Notes under the pieces: model-generated
The model's input: the letters and a program-made list of their open reading frames with translations, nothing else
The model's database searches: none
Told to the model about the DNA's origin: nothing
Assembly: GCA_045106475.1 (NCBI GenBank)
Contig: JBGCEO010000035.1
Span: 1-64,000 of the forward strand
Reading direction: 5' to 3'
DNA: 64,000 nucleotides
Source: Granulosicoccus sp045106475
GTDB taxonomy: Bacteria; Pseudomonadota; Gammaproteobacteria; Granulosicoccales; Granulosicoccaceae
Shown here: positions 17,164-25,728 of the stretch, piece by piece
Layout: every line of letters begins with the position of its first letter
Position numbering within the stretch: the stretch's first letter is position 1
Position numbers and translations under genes: made by a program

Positions 17164-18783
17164 ATGTCTCAATTCATAAACAAAAAAGAAGATATCGTCA
17201 CCGAATCCATAGACGGACTTGTAAAAGCCTCAGGTGGGAAACTAGCGCGTCTTGATGGCTACCCACATATAAGAGTGGTTGTGCGTAATGATTGGGACAA
17301 ATCTCAAGTAGCCCTTGTGTCGGGTGGAGGTTCAGGACATGAACCCGGTCACGCAGGTTTTGTCGGCAAGGGCATGTTGACTGCCGCGGTATGTGGTGAT
17401 GTTTTTGCGTCTCCGTCAGTGGATGCGGTCCTGGCCGGGATCCTCGCAGTTACAGGACCTGCAGGTTGCCTGTTGATAGTCAAGAACTACACGGGTGATC
17501 GTCTAAATTTTGGATTAGCCGCAGAACGGGCCAAGTCATTCGGCCACGACGTCAACATAGTTATAGTCGACGATGATGTAGCACTACCAGAGTTGCCACA
17601 GGCACGAGGATTGGCTGGCACCCTGTTTGTACATAAGATAGCCGGCGCCCTGGCTGAGTCTGGCGCAACCCTGAAAACGGTTACAGATGCCGCTACACAG
17701 GTCATAGCTGGTACCAAGAGCATAGGCATGTCTCTCGACACTTGCACGGTACCAGGCTCTCCCAAAGAACAGAGAATTCCTGCCGGCATGGCAGAACTGG
17801 GGCTAGGCATCCACGGTGAATCCGGAGTCGAACAAGTCGAGTTCACGAATGCTAAAGCTGCATTGAATGCCGTGTTTGAAAAACTATCCAAAACCATGAA
17901 AGATAAACAACACATCGCTCTGCTGAACAATCTCGGCGGTTGCTCAGAGTTGGAAATGTCCATATTGCTACACGAGTTGATCGAAACATCGTCCGGATCC
18001 AATGTCTCCCATATCATTGGCCCGTCTTCCATGATGACATCGCTGGACATGAAAGGGTTTTCAGTATCGGTGTATCCGGCATCACCAGCAGAACTTGAAC
18101 ACCTGGCTGCTCCTACGGCGTTAACTGCATGGCCAGGGGTCAGTGAGATCGAACCCATGACATTGCTAGCACTTCCAGATGGCTTGACACCCATCATGCC
18201 CCTAGCTTCCGAACATGCAACTACACGCGCTTTTCTAGTGCGTAGCTGCGAACTGTTTATTTCTTTGGAGTCAGAACTAAACGCGCTCGACACGCAATCA
18301 GGCGACGGAGATACAGGCTCCACGCTGGCAGGTGCTTCCCGCGCATTGATTGATGCGATTGATAAGCTACCGCTTGCCGACCACACGCAACTTTATCGCG
18401 CCATCGGTCAGGAGTTGAGTCAAACAATGGGGGGCTCTTCCGGTGTTCTGCTAGCGATATTTTTTGCAGCTACTGGCGATGCAGCATCGAGCGGTTTAGG
18501 CATGCGCGAAGCACTGCAGGCAGGACTGGCCAGAATGCAGGAAATAGGCGGTGCCAAGCTAGGTGACCGGACCATGATTGATGCGCTTTCACCGGCACTT
18601 GAAGCTCTTGAGAATGGCATTGATGAAGCTGCAAAGGCCGCACGCGAAGGCGCAGATCATACAGCTACCATTTTACAGGCCAAAGCGGGTCGCGCTTCCT
18701 ACGTCAGTGCCAAACAACTAAAGGGGCATATTGATCCCGGCGCAGAGGCAGTTGCACGCTTGTTTGAATTGTTAGCCACTTAA
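17164..18783 (+). CDS. Dihydroxyacetone kinase-family protein, DhaK-DhaL fusion (ATP-dependent)
   Basis: A 539-residue cytoplasmic kinase. Residues 1-330 are a DhaK domain with GGGSGHEPGHAGF (54-66), CGDVFASPS, KNYTGDRLNF (107-116) and His217 in GIHGESG, the residue that binds the ketose covalently. Residues about 350-539 are a DhaL domain with the Mg-ATP aspartates in LDTQSGDGDTGSTL (Asp376, 381, 383) and GGSSGVLL. It phosphorylates dihydroxyacetone or a related ketose such as erythrulose, feeding glycolysis. As last gene of the operon it explains why the imported solute is probably a triose or polyol. No dehydrogenase is present, so either the ketose itself is imported or oxidation is encoded elsewhere. 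Confidence 0.9.
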   Translation: MSQFINKKEDIVTESIDGLVKASGGKLARLDGYPHIRVVVRNDWDKSQVALVSGGGSGHEPGHAGFVGKGMLTAAVCGDVFASPSVDAVLAGILAVTGPAGCLLIVKNYTGDRLNFGLAAERAKSFGHDVNIVIVDDDVALPELPQARGLAGTLFVHKIAGALAESGATLKTVTDAATQVIAGTKSIGMSLDTCTVPGSPKEQRIPAGMAELGLGIHGESGVEQVEFTNAKAALNAVFEKLSKTMKDKQHIALLNNLGGCSELEMSILLHELIETSSGSNVSHIIGPSSMMTSLDMKGFSVSVYPASPAELEHLAAPTALTAWPGVSEIEPMTLLALPDGLTPIMPLASEHATTRAFLVRSCELFISLESELNALDTQSGDGDTGSTLAGASRALIDAIDKLPLADHTQLYRAIGQELSQTMGGSSGVLLAIFFAATGDAASSGLGMREALQAGLARMQEIGGAKLGDRTMIDALSPALEALENGIDEAAKAAREGADHTATILQAKAGRASYVSAKQLKGHIDPGAEAVARLFELLAT

Positions 18784-18912
18784 GACCAAATCAAACTGTG
18801 GTGTGAGTGATTAAATGGACAGCCATGGGCTCGATGGTATTGTGCAACATCGTTTGGCGGGTGATGGCGTTGGTATTGAGTCACTCACTTAGTCAAAAAT
18901 CAGAAAACACTA

Positions 18913-19944
18913 TTACTGGGCGTCGAATGCCGCAAGCCCGTGTTCAGCCAGTAATGGAATTGTTTCTGCCAAGCCAAATCCAATCTCAGGATTAGAGGCA
19001 TTACCATCCAAAGCACGTTTGTACACACCCTGCAATACAGCAGCAAAACGAAAGAAACAAAACGCTACACAGAAATCAAAATTGCTAAGCTCTCTTATAC
19101 GCCGACGTTCGCAATAGCTTGCAACAAACTCTTCATCAGTAGGCAGACCAAGTGCATGTCGATCAATACCCTCAAGCCCTCGCCCCTTGAGATCGGCGGG
19201 CATTTGCCACTGCATGATCACAGCCGCCAGATCGGCGTAAGGGTGACCGGTGGTGGACAACTCCCAGTCCAGTAACGCCACGCAATGCGGACTGTCATTG
19301 GCAAAAATCATGTTGTCGATCCGGTAGTCGCCATGCACCAAAGTACGTTGACCATCATCTGCTGGAAGATGCTGTTGCAAATTGGCAATCAATTGATCCA
19401 TGGCTGGGATCGAGCCAGTTTCTGTAGCATGGTATTGCTTGGACCATCTGCCTATTTGACGTTCAAAATAATTACCCATCGGACCATAGTCTGAAAGACC
19501 TACAGCGTCGATATCAACATCGTGCAACGCTGCAAGAATCCGATTCATATCATCCAGGACCAAGGAGCGATCAGCCTTGCTCACATCCTCTAGCGTCGGT
19601 AGATTGAAATTTCGACCCTGCATCATGTCCATGATGTAGAAATCAGACCCAATGATAGTCTGGTCCTGACATAGAAGATGCATCGGGGCCACCGGTACAG
19701 CGGTTTCTGCCAAGGCTTGCTGGATTCGAAATTCACGGTCAACTGCATGAGCAGACTTCAGTAATACTCCAGCAGGCTTACGCCGCAAAACATAATTGCG
19801 TTCTGGTGTTTTTAATTGAAAGGTGGGATTGGACTGACCAACCTGAAACTTCTCAGCTGTTAACGGCCCCGAAAATCCCGGTAGATGCTCCGTTAGATAG
19901 GCGCTTACCGCGCTCAGATCCAATAGGTGGGTATCTGTGCTCAT
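18913..19944 (-). CDS. Phosphotransferase-family protein (APH/ACAD10-11 kinase-like)
   Basis: The 343-residue protein has an aminoglycoside-phosphotransferase fold. It shows YVLRRKPAG in the N-lobe, the catalytic loop LVHGDYRIDNMIF and the metal-binding LLDWELSTTGHPYADLA. This combination is typical of the ACAD10/ACAD11-like subgroup found with acyl-CoA dehydrogenases, for which hydroxyacyl-CoA phosphorylation has been shown in animals. The substrate here is unknown. It is a leftward gene 38 bases after the pobA stop and may be transcribed with pobA. Confidence 0.8.
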   Translation of the reverse strand: MSTDTHLLDLSAVSAYLTEHLPGFSGPLTAEKFQVGQSNPTFQLKTPERNYVLRRKPAGVLLKSAHAVDREFRIQQALAETAVPVAPMHLLCQDQTIIGSDFYIMDMMQGRNFNLPTLEDVSKADRSLVLDDMNRILAALHDVDIDAVGLSDYGPMGNYFERQIGRWSKQYHATETGSIPAMDQLIANLQQHLPADDGQRTLVHGDYRIDNMIFANDSPHCVALLDWELSTTGHPYADLAAVIMQWQMPADLKGRGLEGIDRHALGLPTDEEFVASYCERRRIRELSNFDFCVAFCFFRFAAVLQGVYKRALDGNASNPEIGFGLAETIPLLAEHGLAAFDAQ

Positions 19945-19982
19945 GTCGCCTCAGACTGCCGATAGATGTCTACATACTAGCG

Positions 19983-21155
19983 CTAATAAGGCAAACCCAC
20001 ATAGTTTATTGCAAGACTTGCCTGAGCCGCTTCATTGTCTTTCAAAAATTCAATCTCTGCCTGTTGTATTTTCAAATCGAATAGGCTCTGCCCTGGAAAT
20101 TGATGCAACATAGAAGTCATGTACCAACTGAAGCGTTCGACTTTCCAGACACGACTCAAGGCAGTCTGCGAATAGCTTTTCAGACCTTGATCATCCTGAT
20201 CTTGATAGCGCAGCTTTAGCGCTTGATACAAGTAATGCACATCTGAGGCTGCGGTATTTAGTCCCTTCGCACCGGTGGGGGGCACGATATGAGCAGCATC
20301 GCCGCATAGAAACAGCGCACCCCATTGCATCGGCTCGCAAACAAATGATCGTAAGGGCGCAACAGACTTCTCTAACGACGGACCCGTTTCTATCACATCA
20401 GCAAAATCTGCAGGAATACGACGTTTTAGTTCATCCCAAAATCGATCATCACTCCAATTGTCCACATGATCAGTGATTTCACACTGTACATAGTAGCGGC
20501 TCAGATGCTCATTTCTCATTGAGCAAAGCGCAAAACCTCGATCAGAATTGGCATAGATCAATTCTTCGTGCACTGGCTTTGTTTCTGACAAAATGCCTAA
20601 CCAGCCAAAGGGGTAAACCTTTTCATACTCAGTACGCACATCTTCAGGTATGTGCTGACGACTGACTCCGTGGAATCCATCACAGCCAGCAATATAGTCG
20701 CAATCAATTCGCTGACTTACACCATTAACTTTGCACTCTATATGAGGCGAATCGCTTTGCAGGTTATGAAAGCTGACATCTTCTACATTAAACAGTGTTT
20801 TAGCACCCACACTCTCTCGAGCATCGTACAGATCTCGGGTAAGCTCAGTCTGACCATAAACCGTTACCGGTTTATCGGTATAAACACTGAACGGGATTTC
20901 AAAATGTGTATCGTTGACTGAAAACACCGTGCCGTGATGCTGAAAGGATTCTGCATGCAAACGCTGTGCTGCACCTGCCTCTTGCATCAGACCCACCGTA
21001 CCACTTTCAAGTACGCCTGCTCGGATACGCGTTAACACGTACTCGCGTGTTTTACGTTCCAACACAACCGCTTCAATGCCAGCCCTATGCAACAGCTGAC
21101 CGAGCAACAACCCCGATGGCCCACCACCGACAATAGCAACCTGAACTCTCATCAT
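19983..21155 (-). CDS. pobA: 4-Hydroxybenzoate 3-monooxygenase
   Basis: A 390-residue FAD enzyme converting 4-hydroxybenzoate plus NADPH and O2 to protocatechuate. FAD-binding GGGPSG lies near residues 9-14; the PobA-specific REYVLTRIRAGVLE follows, and GDAAHIVPPTGAKGLN binds the FAD ribityl part. Length equals that of Pseudomonas PobA (394). The start overlaps the GntR-gene stop as TAATG; a second ATG follows at once, and either could serve. The product is ring-cleaved by LigAB encoded divergently, giving a short 4-hydroxybenzoate pathway whose later steps are not in the window. Confidence 0.95.
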   Translation of the reverse strand: MMRVQVAIVGGGPSGLLLGQLLHRAGIEAVVLERKTREYVLTRIRAGVLESGTVGLMQEAGAAQRLHAESFQHHGTVFSVNDTHFEIPFSVYTDKPVTVYGQTELTRDLYDARESVGAKTLFNVEDVSFHNLQSDSPHIECKVNGVSQRIDCDYIAGCDGFHGVSRQHIPEDVRTEYEKVYPFGWLGILSETKPVHEELIYANSDRGFALCSMRNEHLSRYYVQCEITDHVDNWSDDRFWDELKRRIPADFADVIETGPSLEKSVAPLRSFVCEPMQWGALFLCGDAAHIVPPTGAKGLNTAASDVHYLYQALKLRYQDQDDQGLKSYSQTALSRVWKVERFSWYMTSMLHQFPGQSLFDLKIQQAEIEFLKDNEAAQASLAINYVGLPY

Positions 21156-21886
21156 TATTCTGTTACCAACGCCAGTTGAGGTATGTCACAACTGTTTTCC
21201 GCCCTCTCACGATACGCAACCTCAATATTTGTCTTGGCCAAATGTGCGTGTTCTCTTGCCAGCGCTTCGGCGCGCGCACCCTCACCTCTTTCGATGGCCT
21301 GTACCAGGGCATGATGCTGCTGCTGCCCCACGATCAGAGAGGTTTTAAAACGCGCCTGATCTTCGGCATTAGATGAAAACGCACTAGGCGCGGCAAATGG
21401 AAGCCGGCTGGCTCGTTCTACTTCAGACCTGATTAACTCGTTGCCAGCTAAACGCACTAATTTGTCATGAAACAGGTCATTCAATTTGGCATAGCCGTCT
21501 ATCACATCGTTGTGGATTACAGCGTCAATGTCAGCAACAACAGATTTGATATCGACCAACATCTGTTCATCGGCACCCCGCTCAGCTGCGAGTCGAGCGG
21601 CGGTACCTTCTATGACACCGCGCAGCTCAATAGCCACGAGTGCATCAGCCATGGAAAACGATCGGACGATGTATCCAGCGCCTGAGCGCTCAAGCAAACC
21701 CTCCTGCTCTAGTCTCTGCAATGCAGCGCGCAACGGTGTACGTGACACCCCAAAGGTCTTTGAAAGTGGCACTTCTCGCAGTTTTGTTGCCGCAGGCCAA
21801 TGCCCAGCCACAATTCGACTGCGCAACTCGCGCAGGCCGCGCTCAGTTTGCGAATAGCTGGGTTGTGTGACTTCACCTGAACTCAT
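21155..21886 (-). CDS. GntR-family (FCD/FadR subgroup) regulator of 4-hydroxybenzoate/protocatechuate genes
   Basis: The 243-residue protein has an N-terminal winged helix (LREVPLSKTFGVSRTPLRAAL) and a C-terminal FCD effector domain with FHDKLVRLAGN and HHALVQAIERGE. It is translationally coupled to pobA (TAATG) and divergent from ligA. Its start codon lies inside one of two identical palindromes, ATGTATACAT, so autorepression is likely. The inducer is inferred to be 4-hydroxybenzoate, protocatechuate or a cleavage product. Confidence 0.9.
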   Translation of the reverse strand: MSSGEVTQPSYSQTERGLRELRSRIVAGHWPAATKLREVPLSKTFGVSRTPLRAALQRLEQEGLLERSGAGYIVRSFSMADALVAIELRGVIEGTAARLAAERGADEQMLVDIKSVVADIDAVIHNDVIDGYAKLNDLFHDKLVRLAGNELIRSEVERASRLPFAAPSAFSSNAEDQARFKTSLIVGQQQHHALVQAIERGEGARAEALAREHAHLAKTNIEVAYRERAENSCDIPQLALVTE

Positions 21887-21894
21887 GTATACAT
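21885..21894. promoter_or_regulatory. Putative GntR operator 1
   Basis: ATGTATACAT is a perfect 10-bp palindrome overlapping the start codon of the GntR gene. It fits the GT-AC core of FCD-type operators. Confidence 0.6.
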
Positions 21895-21946
21895 ATTAAC
21901 CATATATTTGATATTTTTCTGTATATATCCACTTTTTTCGCATATT

Positions 21947-21956
21947 ATGTATACAT
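21947..21956. promoter_or_regulatory. Putative GntR operator 2
   Basis: A second ATGTATACAT begins 62 bases after the first, 33 bases before the ligA GTG. It overlaps a possible minus-10 hexamer TATTAT (21943-21948), so a bound repressor would block ligA transcription. The region between the two sites is strongly AT-rich. Confidence 0.65.
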
Positions 21957-21989
21957 TTTAAACGTGCAGAAAAATCACAGGAGGCTCCG

Positions 21990-22385
21990 GTGAAACAAAA
22001 ACCAGACTATGAAGATATTCCCGGCACCTATGTGTTCAACACAGAACGCTGCAAGATGGGCTTCCAGTTGAACAAATTCTGCAAGTCGCTGGATGAGGCC
22101 AGCAATCGCGATTCTTTTCGCGCCGATCCAGAAAAGTATCTCGATCAATACCCGATGAGTAAGGAACAGCGTGAGGCTATTGATAAACGCGACTGGCTGG
22201 GCATGCTGCATCTTGGCGGCAATATCTACTACACCTTCAAACTCGCAGTCTTTGACGGACTGACCATGCAACATGTGGGTGGCCTGATGAGTCACATTAC
22301 GGTCGATGAATTTCGCGCCATGATGCTCGACGGCGGACGCAAACTCGAAGGGAATAGAAGCAAGGCAGACAATGGCAACGCGTAA
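21990..22385 (+). CDS. ligA: Protocatechuate 4,5-dioxygenase alpha subunit
   Basis: The 131-residue small subunit begins with GTG, five bases after a strong AGGAGG (21979-21984). It contains the LigA-type sequence YVFNTERCKMGFQLNKFC, EQREAIDKRDW and LGGNIYYTFKLAVFDG. With LigB it opens the ring of protocatechuate extradiolly between C4 and C5. It lies 113 bases ahead of ligB and is under the GntR-type promoter. Confidence 0.93.
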   Translation: MKQKPDYEDIPGTYVFNTERCKMGFQLNKFCKSLDEASNRDSFRADPEKYLDQYPMSKEQREAIDKRDWLGMLHLGGNIYYTFKLAVFDGLTMQHVGGLMSHITVDEFRAMMLDGGRKLEGNRSKADNGNA

Positions 22386-22498
22386 ACGCAAAGCCTTGCA
22401 ATACAACATGAAAGTCAAATTCAAGATCTGTACAGCAGCAAAAGACTGTTAGTGCTTCAGATTATTTCCAAATTCAACTGATAGGTGATGCACTAACG

Positions 22499-23338
22499 AT
22501 GGCAAAAATTGTAGCAGGCGTAGGTTGTTCTCATATCCCCTCTATCGGCGCAGCCTCAGATAAGGGAATGCAGCAGGATCCATACTACAAACCCTTGTTT
22601 GATGGCTACCGACCAGCTCGAGAATGGATAAAGAAAGTAGCACCTGATGTCGTTATTCTCGTCTATAACGATCATGCATCGGCGTTTTCAGTGGAGCTTA
22701 TAAACACATTTGTGCTGGGCGTGGGCGATGAATTCGAACCACATGATGAAGGTTACGGGCCACGCCCGGTTCCAACCGTTCAAGGGCACGGTGCGCTTGC
22801 GTCGCATATTCTGGAAAGTCTGATACTGGACGAATTCGATATGGCTCTCGCAAACGAGATGACTGTAGATCATGGACTCACGGTGCCTTTGACCGTTATG
22901 TATGACCAACCTGATGCCTGGCCATGCAAGGTCATTCCACTATGCGTCAATGTGATCAAATACCCCCAACCCACTGGTAACCGCTGCTTCAATTTAGGGA
23001 GGGCTCTGCGTCGCGCGGTTGAGTCTTACCCGGAAGACCTCAAGGTTGCCGTGTTTGGTACCGGTGGAATGAGCCATCAGCTGCAAGGGGAACGTGCCGG
23101 TCTCATCAATGAAGAATTTGATCAGGATTTTCTAAACAAGCTTCTCGACGATCCAGAATCTTTGCTTAAGCTCAACCATACCGACTACATGCGAGATGCC
23201 GGTTCAGAAGGTATTGAGTTAATCATGTGGCTGATGATGCGAGGCGCGATGGATTCCCCCAGTGAGGCCTACCGCTTTTATCATGTGCCCATGTCCAACA
23301 CTGCCGCCGGCTTGGTTTGCTACGAAGAGCAGGCTTAG
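22499..23338 (+). CDS. ligB: Protocatechuate 4,5-dioxygenase beta subunit
   Basis: The 279-residue catalytic subunit has the class III extradiol features: the metal ligand His in GCSHIPSIGAA (about residue 12), YNDHASAF (His about 61), the basic residue region VDHGLTVPL and the C-terminal metal/active-site part FGTGGMSHQLQGERAG. Fe(II) is expected. The product is 4-carboxy-2-hydroxymuconate semialdehyde. The next pathway genes (ligC, ligI, ligJ, ligK) are not adjacent. Confidence 0.94.
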   Translation: MAKIVAGVGCSHIPSIGAASDKGMQQDPYYKPLFDGYRPAREWIKKVAPDVVILVYNDHASAFSVELINTFVLGVGDEFEPHDEGYGPRPVPTVQGHGALASHILESLILDEFDMALANEMTVDHGLTVPLTVMYDQPDAWPCKVIPLCVNVIKYPQPTGNRCFNLGRALRRAVESYPEDLKVAVFGTGGMSHQLQGERAGLINEEFDQDFLNKLLDDPESLLKLNHTDYMRDAGSEGIELIMWLMMRGAMDSPSEAYRFYHVPMSNTAAGLVCYEEQA

Positions 23339-23410
23339 CCCACGAACGCTCTAAAAACCCGTTGGAGGAAAAAACAGAGCTGTGTACAACGGTATAGTTA
23401 TAATTTGAAT

Positions 23411-23440
23411 CAGCCAGGCCGGATTGTCGATGCCTGGCTG
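23411..23440 (+). terminator. Stem-loop after ligB
   Basis: CAGCCAGGC (23411-23419) and GCCTGGCTG (23432-23440) form a perfect 9-bp GC-rich stem with a 12-base loop. No T tract follows, so it could be a Rho-dependent or mRNA-stabilising hairpin rather than a classic terminator. Confidence 0.5.
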
Positions 23441-23475
23441 GTACTCTAGTAACTTGACGTTTCTGTTGCAGAGCC

Positions 23476-24381
23476 ATGCCGTTTACGCTTAAACAAATTC
23501 GATACTTCGTCGCTGTGGCTGAAAACGGCACGGTTGCGGGTGCATCAAAAGAACTATCAATATCGCAAAGCACAGTAACAGAAGCGATCAAGGCGCTGGA
23601 AGAACAACTTGACGTACTCTTGTTTAAACGTCGACGCCGTGGCCTGGAAGCAACGCATCAAGGACATGTATTTCTAAGACATGCCCGCACTATTCTGGCT
23701 GAAACCGCAAACGCTGAAGCTAGTATTGCCTCCTCCAAACCGGAAATTCCAGGTAATTTGAATCTGGGGGTCACATCTCTGACAGCAGGCTATGTGCTGC
23801 CCGATATCTTGTCACGTTTCCGTCGAGCCTGGCCCGGCATTCAGGTTAATGCAGTGGAAGACTCGGGAGAATATCTAGAGCACCTGCTGGTTGGGGGTGA
23901 GCTGGATGTGGCAATGATGGTTGTCACCCATCTGAATAATCCCCAAGCTCTGCATACGGAAATTCTCGCTGTATCACCCTATCGTCTGTGGCTGCCATCC
24001 GCGCATGCTCTATGCAAAGCAGAAAGTATTTCGTTGGCAGACCTTGCCAGTGAGCCGCAAATAATTCTCGACATCGACGAAATGCAACTTCCCGGTCAGC
24101 GCCTGTTAACAGCTTTTGGCAATCGACCGCGAGTGGCATTTCGAACCCGCTCGGTTGAGGCAGTTCGTTCTCTGGTAGCTAGTGGCGAAGGGATAGCACT
24201 GTTACCAGATCTGGTGTACCGCCCCTGGTCACTGGATGGGGATCGTATCGAAAGCCGCGATGTTTCAGCAGATCTGCCACTGGTCCAGTTCGGCCTGGCC
24301 TGGCGGCGTGGTATGACCCGTTCGAACGCAACAAGGGCGTTTCTCGAGGTAGCTCAGAGTCAACCAACCTCAAGACACTAG
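23476..24381 (+). CDS. LysR-family transcriptional regulator
   Basis: A 301-residue regulator with N-terminal winged helix (LKQIRYFVAVAENGTVAGAS through SQSTVTEAIKALE) and a two-lobed effector domain. It lies on the same strand between ligB and the amine-transport operon, 109 bases before the latter's binding-protein ATG. LysR genes usually sit divergent from targets, so which flank it controls is open; the amine operon has no other obvious regulator. Confidence 0.9.
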   Translation: MPFTLKQIRYFVAVAENGTVAGASKELSISQSTVTEAIKALEEQLDVLLFKRRRRGLEATHQGHVFLRHARTILAETANAEASIASSKPEIPGNLNLGVTSLTAGYVLPDILSRFRRAWPGIQVNAVEDSGEYLEHLLVGGELDVAMMVVTHLNNPQALHTEILAVSPYRLWLPSAHALCKAESISLADLASEPQIILDIDEMQLPGQRLLTAFGNRPRVAFRTRSVEAVRSLVASGEGIALLPDLVYRPWSLDGDRIESRDVSADLPLVQFGLAWRRGMTRSNATRAFLEVAQSQPTSRH

Positions 24382-24490
24382 TATCGGTTTTTCCGAATTC
24401 ACGTTTCTGTATTTTGTATTTGCGATTTAAGTGGTGCACACTATATGCTGTGGCGGGTATGCCAATTCACAGTCAAAGAGGGAATCGCTC

Positions 24491-25648
24491 ATGCAGAACG
24501 TGCTTAGGACTACCGCTACCGGATTTGCGCTAGCGCTGGTTGCCCAGACAGTAAGCGCTCAAGTCGAATCAATTGGAGAGGCAGAAGGACAGCTCAATAT
24601 CGTCGCCTGGCCCGGCTATATAGAGCGAGGTGAAACAGTTGAGTCATTCGATTGGGTTACTGGCTTCGAAAAAGCAAGCGGTTGTGCGGTGCAGGTAAAG
24701 ACGGCGAACACATCAGATGAGATGGTAGCTCTGATGAACGAAGGTGGATTTGACCTGGTCACTGCCTCGGGTGATGCATCGCTGCGGATGATCGCTGGCA
24801 AACGCGTTCAACCGATCAACATTGACCTTATTCCAAGTTGGGGCGATATCGATGGGCGGCTAAAGCAAGCACCTTGGCACTATGTTAATGATACCCAATA
24901 CGGCGTTCCCTACATGTGGGGACCCAATGTACTCATGTATAGCACTGAGGTTTTTGGTGACGAACCCCCTACGTCCTGGTCTGTGGTCTTTGAAGAAACC
25001 ACGCTACCGGATGGCAAACCTAACAAAGGCAGAGTGCAAGCCTATGATGGTCCTATACACGTAGCCGATGCTGCACTGTATCTAATGACACATAAACCAG
25101 AGCTTGGCATCGAATCACCCTACGAACTCAATCAGGAACAATACGACGCGTCTCTTGATCTACTGCGCGTTCAACGAAAACTCGTCAGTCGCTACTGGCA
25201 CGATGCCTTTATCCAGATAGACGATTTCAAAAACGAAGGTATGGCGGCATCCGGCTCATGGCCGTTCCAGGTAAATCTGCTACAAGGTGATGAAGAACCC
25301 GTGGCCAGCGTCATCCCGGATGAAGGTGCGACTGGCTGGGCAGATACAACCATGATGCACGTAGATGCTGAAAACCCAAACTGTGCATACATGTGGATGG
25401 AACATACGCTTAGTTCCAATCTCATGAGTGATCTAAGCGTATGGTTCGGCGCAAACCCAGCAGTGCTCGCTGCTTGTACTGACGGTCGAGGTATGCAAAC
25501 CGCTGAAGGCTGTACACGTAACGGTCTTGACGATTTTGAAAAAATTCGATTCTGGCAAACACCTGTTTCTCGCTGTGAAACACAAGAGGAATGTGTGCCC
25601 CACTACCGGTGGGTTTCTGATTATATTGGCGTGATCGGTGGTCGATAA
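24491..25648 (+). CDS. Putrescine/spermidine-type ABC transporter substrate-binding protein (YdcS-like)
   Basis: The 385-residue periplasmic protein begins with a signal peptide (TTATGFALALVAQTVSA) followed by GQLNIVAWPGYIE, characteristic of PotD/YdcS proteins. The ATG at 24491 follows AGAGG by a normal spacing; an earlier ATG at 24431 would bury the signal peptide. It also contains VPYMWGPNVLMY. The gene order SBP, ATPase, two permeases, aldehyde dehydrogenase equals E. coli ydcSTUV-patD, supporting an amine substrate such as putrescine. Confidence 0.88.
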   Translation: MQNVLRTTATGFALALVAQTVSAQVESIGEAEGQLNIVAWPGYIERGETVESFDWVTGFEKASGCAVQVKTANTSDEMVALMNEGGFDLVTASGDASLRMIAGKRVQPINIDLIPSWGDIDGRLKQAPWHYVNDTQYGVPYMWGPNVLMYSTEVFGDEPPTSWSVVFEETTLPDGKPNKGRVQAYDGPIHVADAALYLMTHKPELGIESPYELNQEQYDASLDLLRVQRKLVSRYWHDAFIQIDDFKNEGMAASGSWPFQVNLLQGDEEPVASVIPDEGATGWADTTMMHVDAENPNCAYMWMEHTLSSNLMSDLSVWFGANPAVLAACTDGRGMQTAEGCTRNGLDDFEKIRFWQTPVSRCETQEECVPHYRWVSDYIGVIGGR

Positions 25649-25728
25649 GCCACGTCAACTACCACCAACCAGCCATATAGGGCCTATATAAGCGGCGTTA
25701 CGCTTGTAGCGCTGCTTGTACTCAAGAC

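Noticed and set aside
17487..18386. Long leftward frame of 299 codons inside the kinase gene
   Set aside because: It is a mirror of the DhaK-DhaL coding sequence, rich in Ser and low in any family motif; the forward frame has all catalytic residues.
18803..18888. GTGAGTGA and TCACTCAC inverted repeat after the kinase gene
   Set aside because: The 8-bp arms are 70 bases apart with no T tract; chance cannot be excluded and a terminator call is not supported.
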